Below are positions 22,362-30,651 of a stretch of 64,000 nt of DNA, piece after piece (within the stretch, counting starts at the first letter, position 1; each line of letters starts with the position of its first letter). The position numbers and the translations under genes are program-made. The notes below the pieces were generated by a model. It made no database searches. It was not told where the DNA came from and saw nothing but the letters and a program-made list of their open reading frames with translations. This stretch comes from Bacillota bacterium (GTDB lineage: Bacteria; Bacillota; Clostridia; Christensenellales; SZUA-584), in NCBI GenBank assembly GCA_023436115.1, contig JAEZKQ010000025.1:1-64000 (forward strand), written 5' to 3'.

Positions 22362-25049
22362 TCATATCATGACAGTGATCACATTGCGGTCATTCCCGTA
22401 AGCATAAGACGAACTTTTGGCAGACATCAATGCAATCTTCACAGATAGTTCGTCGCCTTGCGCCAAAGCGTTGAAGGGTTCACCGTCATAGCTGATTTCG
22501 ATCTGTATGCTTTCATCCGTCTCCGCATACGTCAGGCCAAATTGCACATTGAATCCGCAGTCTGCCGTATAATGAGGGACGATCGTCAGATGCACGAGCT
22601 CCTCGAACACAGAATGTACTGCGTTATGTTGGCGGCGGTTGAACAGCAGCTGTGAAGCCAGGGCGGAGAGCTCACTCACAACACCGATATAGTCATAATT
22701 CTTGCAGCTGATCTGTACATTATGGGTCTTAAGCCGCTTGACGAAAGCTCGGGTTTTTTCTTTTTTTGGCGAATCGAGTATCTCGCCGGGCGTACCCTCT
22801 TCATATATCACGCCTTCATCCATATAGAAAATACGCGAGGATACATCGCGCGCAAAGCGCATTTCGTGAGTAACGATAAGCATCGTCAGACCCTGCTGAG
22901 ACAAATTGCGCATCACCGCGAGCACCTCGCTGACCATGGCGGGATCAAGTGCTGAAGTGGGCTCGTCAAAAAGGACGATCTCCGGCTGCATGGCCAGTGT
23001 CCGGGCGATAGCCACACGTTGTTGCTGACCGCCGGATAATTCGTCTGGGTAATTAAAGGCTTTTTGCGACAAACCAACCTTATCGAGCAGCTTCATTGCT
23101 TGATTGAAGGCTTGCTGACGGGTGCAGCCGAGCAGCTCTACCGGTGCCAGCATAATGTTCTCAATCACAGAGAGATGCGAAAAGAGGTTAAAGCTCTGGA
23201 ACACCATGCCCATGCGCTGGCGTATTCGACAGATATCTGTATTCTTATCCGTCACATCCTGTCCGAATACATATATATGGCCTTCTGTGGGCGTCTCCAG
23301 CCTGTTCAGGCAGCGCAGCAGCGTACTTTTGCCTGTACCTGAAGGGCCGATGATGGATATGATCTCGCCCCGGCTCACAGACGCGTTGACGTCGGTTAGC
23401 GGTGTCACGTTGGGGTAGGCTTTCTTGACATGTACAAAAGTGATAACCGCGTCGCTGTCAAACTCAGCCCGCGGCACGATAAACGGTTCTGAGTGCCCCG
23501 TAGACAGCATTTGCACATCTTTGGGCTTGAGTCCGCGCCGCTTAGAGCCTGTCTTGACTTCGATCAGCCCGAGTAGATATGTGAGGCCCCATGCCATCAG
23601 AAAATAGATGATTGCTGTCGCGATCAGCGGGAAGAAGGCATCGTACGTATTGCTGCGAATGAGATCGGAGGCTTTGGTCAGATCCTGTATCGCGATATAG
23701 CCCACCACAGAGGTCGCTTTGAGCTGGTTGATGAATTCACCTTTATAAACCGGAAGCACGAAACGCACAGCCTGCGGCATGATAATTTTTACGAATGTGC
23801 GTGACTTACCAAAACCGAGCGCGGATGCAGCCTCACACTGGCCACGGCTCACCGAATCGATGCCGCTGCGCAGCATTTCCGCCACATAAACAGAAAAATT
23901 GATGGAGAAACAGATGACTGCCACAAAAACGCCGTCGAAGGATTTGAATATCAGGAAAAAGAGGACCATCAGCCACACCAGAACAGGCACGCCCTGAACG
24001 ATCCGAATGAAACCCGCCGCGATTTTGGAGGCGATTTTGTTTTTGCTGCGGCGGATCAGGCAGATGCCGAATCCCAGAATTGTGCCGAAGATAGCATCTA
24101 AAACGCTGATGAGCAGCGTCACACCCAAGCCGGACAGTATCAGCTGCCAACGGTTTTCGCGTATGAATGTTTTTTCAAAGCTTGTGGATAAAGACTCCCA
24201 CCATGAGGCTTCCGCCTTTGTGACCGTGCTCGCGGCGGCGGCGGCATCTTCCGCACGGACGACAAGCGCGATACCACCGGTGTAGTGTGACGTGGCAAAA
24301 TCGATACTCTCCTTACGTTCTTCGGTGATCGACATGGCGCCGGACACGATGTCCGCCTTGTCGCTGGTCAGCATGTTGATGAGCGAACCGAAACTCGTTT
24401 GTGTCATCTTGACTTCCATGCCGAGCTCTTTGCCGATAAGGCAGACGAGTTCCACCTCATAGCCCAGTGAATCCGAGCTGTCGCCCACATATGACATCGG
24501 TTTGGTCGTCGAGTCATGGGCGTAACGCAGAATACCGTTCACCGCTTCATAATCTTCTATATCAATGTGTTTAGCGCTTTCGTCGCTGCTGAACCATTTC
24601 TTCTGCAATTCTTCCAGTGTGCCATCCGCGGTAAACCGCTCGATCACGGCGTTCACCTTATCCGTGAGTTTGCTGTTTTTCTGCAGTCCGAGGCCATACA
24701 TGTCGGTTTCAGCCATATCGGGGAACATGAAAAAGTCGTTGTTCTGCGCCGCTGCCAATCTGGCCACCGGCTCATCCAGACCGATCGCGTCTATGTCACC
24801 GGAGCGCAGCGCCATTAACATAGAACTTATATCGTTATAGTATTTAAAATTCAGGTTGTCGATACAGCCGCTTAAAATCTTATCGAACACGGTGCCGGTT
24901 TGAGAGCCTACTGCAGCACCGCTGAAATCATCCAACTTCGAAAATCTGGTTTCTTTCTCATTCAGCGCCTCTTTGGCGGCGCATCCGGAGAACACCATAC
25001 TGACTGCCAATACTATGATCAAAACTAACGAGAACCAATGTTTTCGCAT
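22362..25049 (-). CDS. Single-chain amino-acid-type ABC transporter: binding domain, permease, ATPase and extra C-terminal domain
   Basis: An 895-residue protein that joins all parts of a polar amino acid importer. From the ATG at 25047-25049: lipoprotein signal ending FSGCAAKE (Cys about 23); a binding-protein lobe II-like segment, about 37-155 (GAAVGSQTGTVFDKIL ... DGTLEELQKKWF); a lobe I-like segment, about 173-268 (GYEVELVCLIGKELGM, IVSGAMSITEERKESIDF), so the two halves are in reversed order; a HisM/GlnP permease, about 300-500 (GLGVTLLISV, SGIDSVSRGQCEAASALG); an ATPase, about 535-775, with Walker A GPSGTGKST, signature LSGGQQQR and Walker B LFDEPTSALD; and a tail of about 120 residues whose VFEELVHLTIVPHY and SYDGEPFNAL resemble GHKL ATPases of the RsbW type. 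The promoter at 25087-25115 rules out the longer in-frame starts. The substrate is unknown. Confidence 0.85.
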   Translation of the reverse strand: MRKHWFSLVLIIVLAVSMVFSGCAAKEALNEKETRFSKLDDFSGAAVGSQTGTVFDKILSGCIDNLNFKYYNDISSMLMALRSGDIDAIGLDEPVARLAAAQNNDFFMFPDMAETDMYGLGLQKNSKLTDKVNAVIERFTADGTLEELQKKWFSSDESAKHIDIEDYEAVNGILRYAHDSTTKPMSYVGDSSDSLGYEVELVCLIGKELGMEVKMTQTSFGSLINMLTSDKADIVSGAMSITEERKESIDFATSHYTGGIALVVRAEDAAAAASTVTKAEASWWESLSTSFEKTFIRENRWQLILSGLGVTLLISVLDAIFGTILGFGICLIRRSKNKIASKIAAGFIRIVQGVPVLVWLMVLFFLIFKSFDGVFVAVICFSINFSVYVAEMLRSGIDSVSRGQCEAASALGFGKSRTFVKIIMPQAVRFVLPVYKGEFINQLKATSVVGYIAIQDLTKASDLIRSNTYDAFFPLIATAIIYFLMAWGLTYLLGLIEVKTGSKRRGLKPKDVQMLSTGHSEPFIVPRAEFDSDAVITFVHVKKAYPNVTPLTDVNASVSRGEIISIIGPSGTGKSTLLRCLNRLETPTEGHIYVFGQDVTDKNTDICRIRQRMGMVFQSFNLFSHLSVIENIMLAPVELLGCTRQQAFNQAMKLLDKVGLSQKAFNYPDELSGGQQQRVAIARTLAMQPEIVLFDEPTSALDPAMVSEVLAVMRNLSQQGLTMLIVTHEMRFARDVSSRIFYMDEGVIYEEGTPGEILDSPKKEKTRAFVKRLKTHNVQISCKNYDYIGVVSELSALASQLLFNRRQHNAVHSVFEELVHLTIVPHYTADCGFNVQFGLTYAETDESIQIEISYDGEPFNALAQGDELSVKIALMSAKSSSYAYGNDRNVITVMI

Positions 25050-25086
25050 GGATGAGAACCCCTTTTTTAATTCTATATATTCACTC

Positions 25087-25115
25087 ATTATAGATTTATA
25101 TGGATGTATTCGCAA
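25087..25115 (-). promoter_or_regulatory. Predicted promoter of the single-chain transporter gene
   Basis: On the minus strand TTGCGA (complement of 25110-25115) and a perfect TATAAT (complement of 25087-25092) are exactly 17 bp apart. Transcription would start near 25080, about 30 nt before the ATG at 25049, which has AAAGGGG upstream. Confidence 0.7.
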
Positions 25116-25266
25116 GTTTTAAAAAATTTAAGGATGTAGTGGTACCGATTCTTTACTCATTGATAGTATTAGAAGCTATAGTGACAGAAAAATTTAACGA
25201 AAGGGATAAATGATAGGGAAGGACGGTCTGACCAATTTTGAATGAATTGGTGAATATAAGGACAAT

Positions 25267-25396
25267 TTGACTGTAAAAGATGCGACCAAAAGGGGGGCAG
25301 CCCTCCTTGAGAAAGACGGGTAGATGAAAACTAGCGTTCCAAGGGTCGCAGATTCTGCCAATCAAAGCATTGACGATGAAAAGGGATAGTAGCTTG
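25267..25396 (+). pseudogene. Probable decayed start of prmC (release factor glutamine methyltransferase)
   Basis: A TTG at 25267-25269, preceded by AAGGA, opens 18 codons reading LTVKDATKRGAALLEKDG and then TAG. This matches the conserved N-terminal helix of PrmC/HemK (pattern T-x-x-E-A-L-x-x-G-x-x-L-L-x-x-A-G). In shifted frames the next bases give VDEN and then SQILPIKALTMKRDSSL, which fits the following PrmC pattern (D-A-E-x-L-L-x-x-x-L-G-x-x-R). At least two frameshifts are needed and the rest of the gene is absent. The match is by eye on a short stretch, so confidence is limited. Confidence 0.35.
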
Positions 25397-25462
25397 AAGA
25401 AGATACTGATGCTCACAACAGGTGGTACAATTGCCGCGGATAAAAGTGATATCAATCTTTGA
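25376..25462 (+). pseudogene. Remnant of an L-asparaginase gene (N-terminus only)
   Basis: A frame from ATG 25376 reads MKRDSSLKKILMLTTGGTIA followed by ADKSDINL and a TGA at 25460-25462. The segment KKILMLTTGGTIA is the strongly conserved N-terminus of type I/II L-asparaginases, including the catalytic-threonine TGGTIA motif. Nothing resembling the remaining 300 or so residues follows in any frame, so this is a fragment. A TTG at 25394 may have been the original start. Confidence 0.6.
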
Positions 25463-25630
25463 TACAAATCTCGCGGGGGAGGTCACACTGCCTATAGGGA
25501 AGTTTAAAGAAACCGTCTAGTTCTGGTCTTAGGTATCTACGTTATCGTACTTTAAACTGGACTAATTGCCTTTGAACAAAAAGCTGCCATGTCAATCGTG
25601 CTAAATTTGCCCTAAGATGGATGATAATAT

Positions 25631-25668
25631 AAAAGAGTCTCTGAGGTAGGTTCTCAGACGCTTTTATT
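25631..25668 (-). terminator. Terminator after the heparinase-like gene
   Basis: On the minus strand an imperfect stem (AAAAG and GTCT with GAG on one side, CTC, AGAC and CTTTT on the other, 25631-25665) is followed by TTTT and AT-rich sequence. It lies about 50 nt downstream of the stop codon at 25717. It is close to symmetrical and could act in both directions. Confidence 0.6.
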
Positions 25669-25716
25669 TATCTGCCATGTCTCAATTCAATAGCCTACGG
25701 CGGTGGTGCAATGTAT

Positions 25717-27171
25717 TTATAATAAATTGATAATTGTTTGCACCCTTAGCGAGTCATTTATATCTTCATACTTTACACCAATGACGTAACAAGGCTGTCC
25801 AGTAGCTGCATTAAATCCCTGAATAACCTCATCCTCATCTCCATAATATAACTGTATGTTATATTGTTGAGACGAAGCAAAATGCATAACCGCTTCTTTT
25901 ATATCACTTCGATATAAACCAACTGTATTACCCTCAATTACTGGTGTTATATCTTCAGAAAGGTGAAATAATAACATATGATTATTACCATTCCTCTCTG
26001 ATTCAATGGTATCTGTAATCGTGACAATATTCTTTTGTTTGTTCCATTCTAGGCAACGCGTCTGTTCAACACCTTTGATTTTTTTCTGTATGCCAGTTAC
26101 AGATACATTTGTATCATTAATCTCCCAATCTGTTATTTTGGTCATAAGTGCATTAGCATCAACGGCAGGTCGGTACTTATATAAGAAAGCATTCTTACTT
26201 GCTGTCCAATTCGAAACTAGCACACTATGAGCCCATGGTGATACACCATATAATGCAAGTGAATTTCCCCAATAATCATAGCCAGCTGTTCCGCCATCTA
26301 AAAACAAGTTTCCATGATGCCATATCATAAAGCTTAGATCATCATGGTGTTTATGGCTACCACTATGTGTGGATGCAGCAAACATAATCCAGTCTGTATC
26401 GGTATTAAACTCCCATGAACTTCTAAATATTGCGTAACCTCCATAAGGGAATATTCGGTCCACTTCATCTGGTACAATTCCCCGTTGGCCTTGAGTCGCG
26501 ACATATTGATACTGGGGATTATCCATCCATTCTAACCATTCATAGAAAGATTCGCTTGAGTCTCCTAAGGGTGGGTACTTTCCGTCAGGACGGGTTAGAT
26601 GTATGGAATAATCCAACATAGAATCAACTTTACTTTTAATCATATTACTGTACTTGTAATCGAACTCATTCAAGAATTCTGCCATTGTATTTATAAGCAT
26701 TGCAACGTTTACATGATACGACGGAGAATGTTCCGCATTAACCCCATCTTGGAGCACTTCACTTTGAACATAAGTTAGTATTCTATCCTTAGCGATAGCT
26801 TGATATTCTTTATTATTAGGGTTCTCAAAAACTAATGTATATTTTAATAGTGCGCGATCTTGAAATAGGCCATGGTTATGGTGCCACGTATAAAAACTTC
26901 CGTCAGCCAATAAGCTGGCGTGGTATGTCATAGAGTTTTCAATTATAAACTTTTGATCGTTAGTCAGATAATCACTCCACTTCGTATATGCTTCTGTAAT
27001 ATAGAAGCATCTTCTAGCTGTACTATCGTCATTCCACGCATAAGAGTTCTTATTTTTTGTTTCTAGGGGGTATTCTCTTATCCAGCTCAATACTATTGGA
27101 ATAGCCCTTTCAACAAGTCTAATATCTTTGGTTTTCTCCCATTCATCAAGACATACTTCAAGCCAAAACAT
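25717..27171 (-). CDS. Heparinase II/III-like protein, cut from its N-terminal part by an in-frame stop
   Basis: A 484-residue open frame covering most of a heparinase II/III-type polysaccharide lyase, which cleaves uronic-acid-containing glycans by beta-elimination. The alpha/alpha toroid runs over residues about 1-260, with WHHNHGLFQDRALLKY and the active-site-like NAEHSPSYHVNV. The beta-sheet domain follows, with STHSGSHKHHDDLSFMIWHHG and FLDGGTAGYDYWGN. The usual start of the family is missing here, but it is found in frame just upstream: only six codons (TAA, then YKYHG) separate this ATG from the previous gene's last sense codon, and the residues before that TAA (GDYLGYHFGNGINWNLPGI) look like the missing heparinase N-terminus. 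There is no ribosome binding site before the ATG at 27171. See the entry at 27187-28926. Confidence 0.75.
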   Translation of the reverse strand: MFWLEVCLDEWEKTKDIRLVERAIPIVLSWIREYPLETKNKNSYAWNDDSTARRCFYITEAYTKWSDYLTNDQKFIIENSMTYHASLLADGSFYTWHHNHGLFQDRALLKYTLVFENPNNKEYQAIAKDRILTYVQSEVLQDGVNAEHSPSYHVNVAMLINTMAEFLNEFDYKYSNMIKSKVDSMLDYSIHLTRPDGKYPPLGDSSESFYEWLEWMDNPQYQYVATQGQRGIVPDEVDRIFPYGGYAIFRSSWEFNTDTDWIMFAASTHSGSHKHHDDLSFMIWHHGNLFLDGGTAGYDYWGNSLALYGVSPWAHSVLVSNWTASKNAFLYKYRPAVDANALMTKITDWEINDTNVSVTGIQKKIKGVEQTRCLEWNKQKNIVTITDTIESERNGNNHMLLFHLSEDITPVIEGNTVGLYRSDIKEAVMHFASSQQYNIQLYYGDEDEVIQGFNAATGQPCYVIGVKYEDINDSLRVQTIINLL

Positions 27172-27186
27172 TCCATGATATTTATA

Positions 27187-28926
27187 TTATATACTTGGAT
27201 CGCTAATCCCAGGCAAGTTCCAATTAATACCATTGCCGAAATGATACCCCAAATAATCTCCATTTAAGAACGCCTCAGCAGGTGAAAATTCTTGCATGTC
27301 ATCAGACTTCGGCATAGGAGGATCATTAGACTCAGTAAGAGTCTGTAAGAATCCAGGACGCAGATAATTAAAATCTTCAAGAATACCGGTATGGTTTTTA
27401 TACATAAGTGAATAAATCGTTTTCGCTTTTATAGTGCCTGTTGCACATAATACTATAATGATAATGCTAACTAATATTGAAATAGATTTAGTAAGTAATG
27501 AGTATTTCTTTTCATTTTTTTTAGCCGATACATGTATATCTTCATTAACTATTAATATCTTTTTATAAACGAGAATAAGAGGGATGTATATAAATATTAA
27601 CATAACAGGATGCAGGATTACTCCGCCACAATAATGTATCAACCACAGTATATATATAAATCCCGTTATACATCCTATTGATTCCAAGCATAAATATAAT
27701 TTAAATTTTGCCCATTGTCCTTTTTTGATAATACTTATGAGAATTAATATAATTGGAGTAATAAACACTAAGATTCCTAAAATGCCATAACAATTAAATA
27801 GGAATAGATACCCATTATTTTTCAAACTGGATGAATAACCACTGAACCATTCCGGGCCGTAACCTAATATTTTTTGCCAAAAACCTGCTTGTCCATTTGA
27901 TGCTGACAGAAACTGATTTTCCTTTAATGATGTATTAAGTAAGTCATCTTTATCTGTATGTAATCTGGACTTTATAAAGTCATTCATAACATTACTAAAG
28001 ATAACATTATTAAACCTGTTGGTCTTACTGAGGGATTCTATGCTATTGATGTCTTGATATGTAATATACCCTATATAATCATTACTATTGATACACTGAT
28101 ACCAATCAATATTCTCTTCTTTCAGTTGATTCTCCTCAGGTAGGGGAATGGGATAATCAACTGAATTATTAATTCTAGAATATTCCAATGCTATTGGTGC
28201 AGCAAGAATAGAAACTAATAGCAGTAAATAAAAACAAATGTTAAACTTAGCTGACTTTGTTATAAACTGCTGGATAAGCATACCTACAATACTTATTATG
28301 CTAAATATTACAAATAGAATAATCCCCTGTTTTGACCCGCTCAATAACTGTATAAAAATAAATATTACCATTAAGCCACATGGTATGATTACACGTTTTT
28401 CTTGGACTAAGTATATTGATGCCAAAAAACAAAGATAAGCAATAAAAATAGCAACACCTATATACCATCCGGAGATATTTGACGAAAACCCTTGTGTTGA
28501 ATATACCCGGCCTGTAAACCAGGTTATAAGAGCTAATAGAGAATAAAACGACGCAACAAGCAGAATGCACCACTTAAGTATTTTTGCATATAGATCACGC
28601 TTAAATTTAATTAACCAGAAAATATTCAAAGCTAATAACGGAAGCAATAGTACAATAATATTTTTTACAGCTTGAAACCAACTTGTAGAAAATAATATAG
28701 TACTTAGCAATGCCAATAAAAAGAGCAGAATACTCAAGGTAATCTTTTTATAGTCTCTTCCAACAACAGTATGGGTAGAAATGCCTAATGCTAATAACAT
28801 TAATACCAGAACGATACTAATGCTAAAAAGTAAAACGATATTTTCTTTATAACATGTTTCTATTATATTGATACAAGCATATAAAAAAAATGTTCCACAA
28901 ATACATATTTTAGATAAAAGCCTCAT
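27187..28926 (-). CDS. O-antigen ligase/polymerase-like membrane protein with start of a heparinase domain at its C-terminus
   Basis: A 579-residue protein with about twelve membrane helices, resembling the O-antigen ligase/Wzy family that joins or polymerises lipid-linked glycans outside the membrane. A large outer loop lies at about residues 260-370 and ends in a family-like pattern (ILGYGPEWFSGYSSSLKNNGYLFLF split over two short motifs, ILGYGPEWF and NNGYLFLFNCYG). After the last helix (about 485-505) there is a soluble tail with SPAEAFLNGDYLGYHFGNG and INWNLPGISDPSI, which fits the N-terminus of heparinase II/III proteins. The frame ends at TAA 27187-27189 and continues open into the heparinase gene. 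The original product was therefore probably one membrane-anchored fusion protein. The gene is visibly AT-rich compared with its neighbours. AAAGGAG lies before the ATG, with long spacing. Confidence 0.7.
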   Translation of the reverse strand: MRLLSKICICGTFFLYACINIIETCYKENIVLLFSISIVLVLMLLALGISTHTVVGRDYKKITLSILLFLLALLSTILFSTSWFQAVKNIIVLLLPLLALNIFWLIKFKRDLYAKILKWCILLVASFYSLLALITWFTGRVYSTQGFSSNISGWYIGVAIFIAYLCFLASIYLVQEKRVIIPCGLMVIFIFIQLLSGSKQGIILFVIFSIISIVGMLIQQFITKSAKFNICFYLLLLVSILAAPIALEYSRINNSVDYPIPLPEENQLKEENIDWYQCINSNDYIGYITYQDINSIESLSKTNRFNNVIFSNVMNDFIKSRLHTDKDDLLNTSLKENQFLSASNGQAGFWQKILGYGPEWFSGYSSSLKNNGYLFLFNCYGILGILVFITPIILILISIIKKGQWAKFKLYLCLESIGCITGFIYILWLIHYCGGVILHPVMLIFIYIPLILVYKKILIVNEDIHVSAKKNEKKYSLLTKSISILVSIIIIVLCATGTIKAKTIYSLMYKNHTGILEDFNYLRPGFLQTLTESNDPPMPKSDDMQEFSPAEAFLNGDYLGYHFGNGINWNLPGISDPSI

Positions 28927-28954
28927 CTTATATTAATTAACTCCTTTATATAAA

Positions 28955-28983
28955 AATATACAACATTATTGTAAAATAATCAA
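28955..28983 (-). promoter_or_regulatory. Predicted promoter of the membrane-protein/heparinase unit
   Basis: On the minus strand TTGATT (complement of 28978-28983) and TATATT (complement of 28955-28960) are 17 bp apart, about 30 bp before the start codon at 28926. Together with the plus-strand promoter at 29071-29099 it forms a divergent control region. Confidence 0.5.
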
Positions 28984-29070
28984 TAATATCATTTACAAAT
29001 ATAAGTATGAAAAAACATAATATAACAGACTAATGCTACATACATCATTTAACTGACCAAAACTGCCCCC

Positions 29071-29099
29071 TTGTAATCTCAATTGTTCTATAATATAAT
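29071..29099 (+). promoter_or_regulatory. Predicted promoter of the first plus-strand polysaccharide gene
   Basis: TTGTAA (29071-29076) and a perfect TATAAT (29094-29099) are 17 bp apart, with a second TATAAT overlapping 5 bp upstream. Transcription would start near 29106, about 50 nt before the TTG start at 29158. Confidence 0.65.
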
Positions 29100-29157
29100 G
29101 TCTAAAGCTGTTAAAAAACTATTTGACTTTAATTGAAAATTATGGAAGGAGTCAGTT

Positions 29158-30537
29158 TTGAAAGAGTTCTTGCGTAATCATATACTAAAGATAACACTAG
29201 CTTTCCTATTGGTACAGCCGTTTATAGATATCGCAACATCCCTTTTGGTTAGATTCTCTGAAGCAAGCTTAACATTTGGAATGGTCATCCGTTTTGCGTT
29301 TTTAGCTCTAATATTAATTTATTGTTTCTTTATTTGCCAGACCAGGTTAAAAAAGTATTTTATAGTTTATATGATTGTTCTGGCTCTATATTCAGTTGCT
29401 TACATGGCATTGAGAGTAACTAGTAGTGGCGAGGAAGCTTTATTTACCGCAGCGAAGACGTTGTTAAAGAGTTTTTATTTTGTTTTGATACTTATCTGTT
29501 TTTCTCTTATTTATCATGAGCAGAAAAAAACAATAGATTCCAAATATCTGGCCATTATAGCAGCTTGCTTTGCAGGGGCGTTACTGATTGCTATCATATC
29601 TGGAACCGATTTTATCAGCTACAAATATGGTAAGCTCGGCAGTTCTGGTTGGTTTTATGCGCCTAACGAAGTAGGAACTATCATCGGCGTGCTGTTTCCT
29701 TTTATGGTCTGCTATGTAGCAGCGTCATTAAATCCTTTCAGATTGGTTAAGTTTTTAGCCAGTTTGGTTGTGCTAATTCTATACATTGCTTTGTCACTAA
29801 ATATTGGGACAAAGGTACCTATGCTTAGTGTTCTCTTAACATTAGGTGGCATGGGGGTTGTTAACGTTATAAGGATTTTTATTTCTAGACATAAAAAGCG
29901 CTGTTTATTAATGGCTCTTGGTGCCTTTCTTCTGTTGGCGGGCACAACTGCAGTGCTGCCAGTCACTGCTGCAGGTCAAAACCTCAGTACTCATATGGCC
30001 TCTGTTGGCATGGAGGGGGTTCAGGACTTCTTTATTGTCGAGGAGACAACTAACGATCAAAATGTGCCTGAAGATCAAGATCGGCAGGAAAGCTCCGATA
30101 CCAATATTAATTCCAAGAATGTTATATATAGCAGCCGGGACGTATACCTTGAACAAGCTAAAGAAAATTATAAGGCAACTCCAACTATAGAAAAGCTTTT
30201 AGGTGCCGGCCCTGGAAATATGGTCGAAATGGATTTCCATGATATCTTTTTTCAGTTCGGTATAGTCGGATTTATTATCTATATTACCCCGCTTGTTTTT
30301 ATTATTGTGGTAACATTAATACGTGTAATCCGCAAACTGAAACTCTGTATTCTGGACAATATCATAGTTAGTATGGCTATGGGGCTTATGTTGAGTTTGT
30401 TCATTGGACTGGTTTCTGGACATGTTTTTACAGCACCCGCAGTGAGTATATATCCCGCTATTTGTTTGGCAGGTTTGATAAGTGTTCTTGACAAAAATCT
30501 TTGGGATGAATGGCATTGTGATAAAGAGTTGAATTAA
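29158..30537 (+). CDS. O-antigen ligase/polymerase family membrane protein (Wzy-like)
   Basis: A 459-residue protein with about eleven membrane helices, of the O-antigen ligase (PF13425-like) type common in Firmicute capsule loci. It begins with a helix carrying LLVQPFIDIATSLLVRF, typical of this group. A large extracellular loop spans about residues 270-345 and carries ENYKATPTIEKLLGAGPGNMVEMDFHDIF, which matches the conserved end of the loop before the last helices. The start is a TTG at 29158-29160, 6-7 nt after GGAAGGAG. In a Wzx/Wzy-type cluster with a flippase (36906-38387) this is the best candidate for the polymerase. It and the protein at 27187-28926 belong to the same broad family, so one may polymerise and the other ligate. 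Confidence 0.75.
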   Translation: MKEFLRNHILKITLAFLLVQPFIDIATSLLVRFSEASLTFGMVIRFAFLALILIYCFFICQTRLKKYFIVYMIVLALYSVAYMALRVTSSGEEALFTAAKTLLKSFYFVLILICFSLIYHEQKKTIDSKYLAIIAACFAGALLIAIISGTDFISYKYGKLGSSGWFYAPNEVGTIIGVLFPFMVCYVAASLNPFRLVKFLASLVVLILYIALSLNIGTKVPMLSVLLTLGGMGVVNVIRIFISRHKKRCLLMALGAFLLLAGTTAVLPVTAAGQNLSTHMASVGMEGVQDFFIVEETTNDQNVPEDQDRQESSDTNINSKNVIYSSRDVYLEQAKENYKATPTIEKLLGAGPGNMVEMDFHDIFFQFGIVGFIIYITPLVFIIVVTLIRVIRKLKLCILDNIIVSMAMGLMLSLFIGLVSGHVFTAPAVSIYPAICLAGLISVLDKNLWDEWHCDKELN

Positions 30538-30590
30538 TTTTAAGATAACATTGAGAATGCCGCCGCAATATAACAAAAGATATCATTTCT

Positions 30591-30619
30591 TTGGTAAATT
30601 GCCTATAATTGATTATAAT
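30591..30619 (+). promoter_or_regulatory. Predicted promoter of the wecB-led glycan operon
   Basis: TTGGTA (30591-30596) and a perfect TATAAT (30614-30619) are 17 bp apart. Transcription would start near 30626, just before GGAGG at about 30635-30639 and the ATG at 30652. It would drive the long co-directional run of glycan genes. Confidence 0.65.
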
Positions 30620-30651
30620 TTGAGTAGGTTATTTGGAGGAAAATTAATACT

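Larger units (their letters stand above)
25116..25716. other. Intergenic scar between the ABC transporter and the polysaccharide cluster
   Basis: This 600-bp stretch contains no intact gene. It holds a remnant resembling the start of prmC (25267-25396), a remnant of an L-asparaginase gene start (25376-25462), and a terminator (25631-25668). From about 25463 to 25620 nothing recognisable was found. Fragments of two unrelated housekeeping-type genes on the opposite strand to both neighbours suggest a deletion or insertion junction. Confidence 0.5.
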
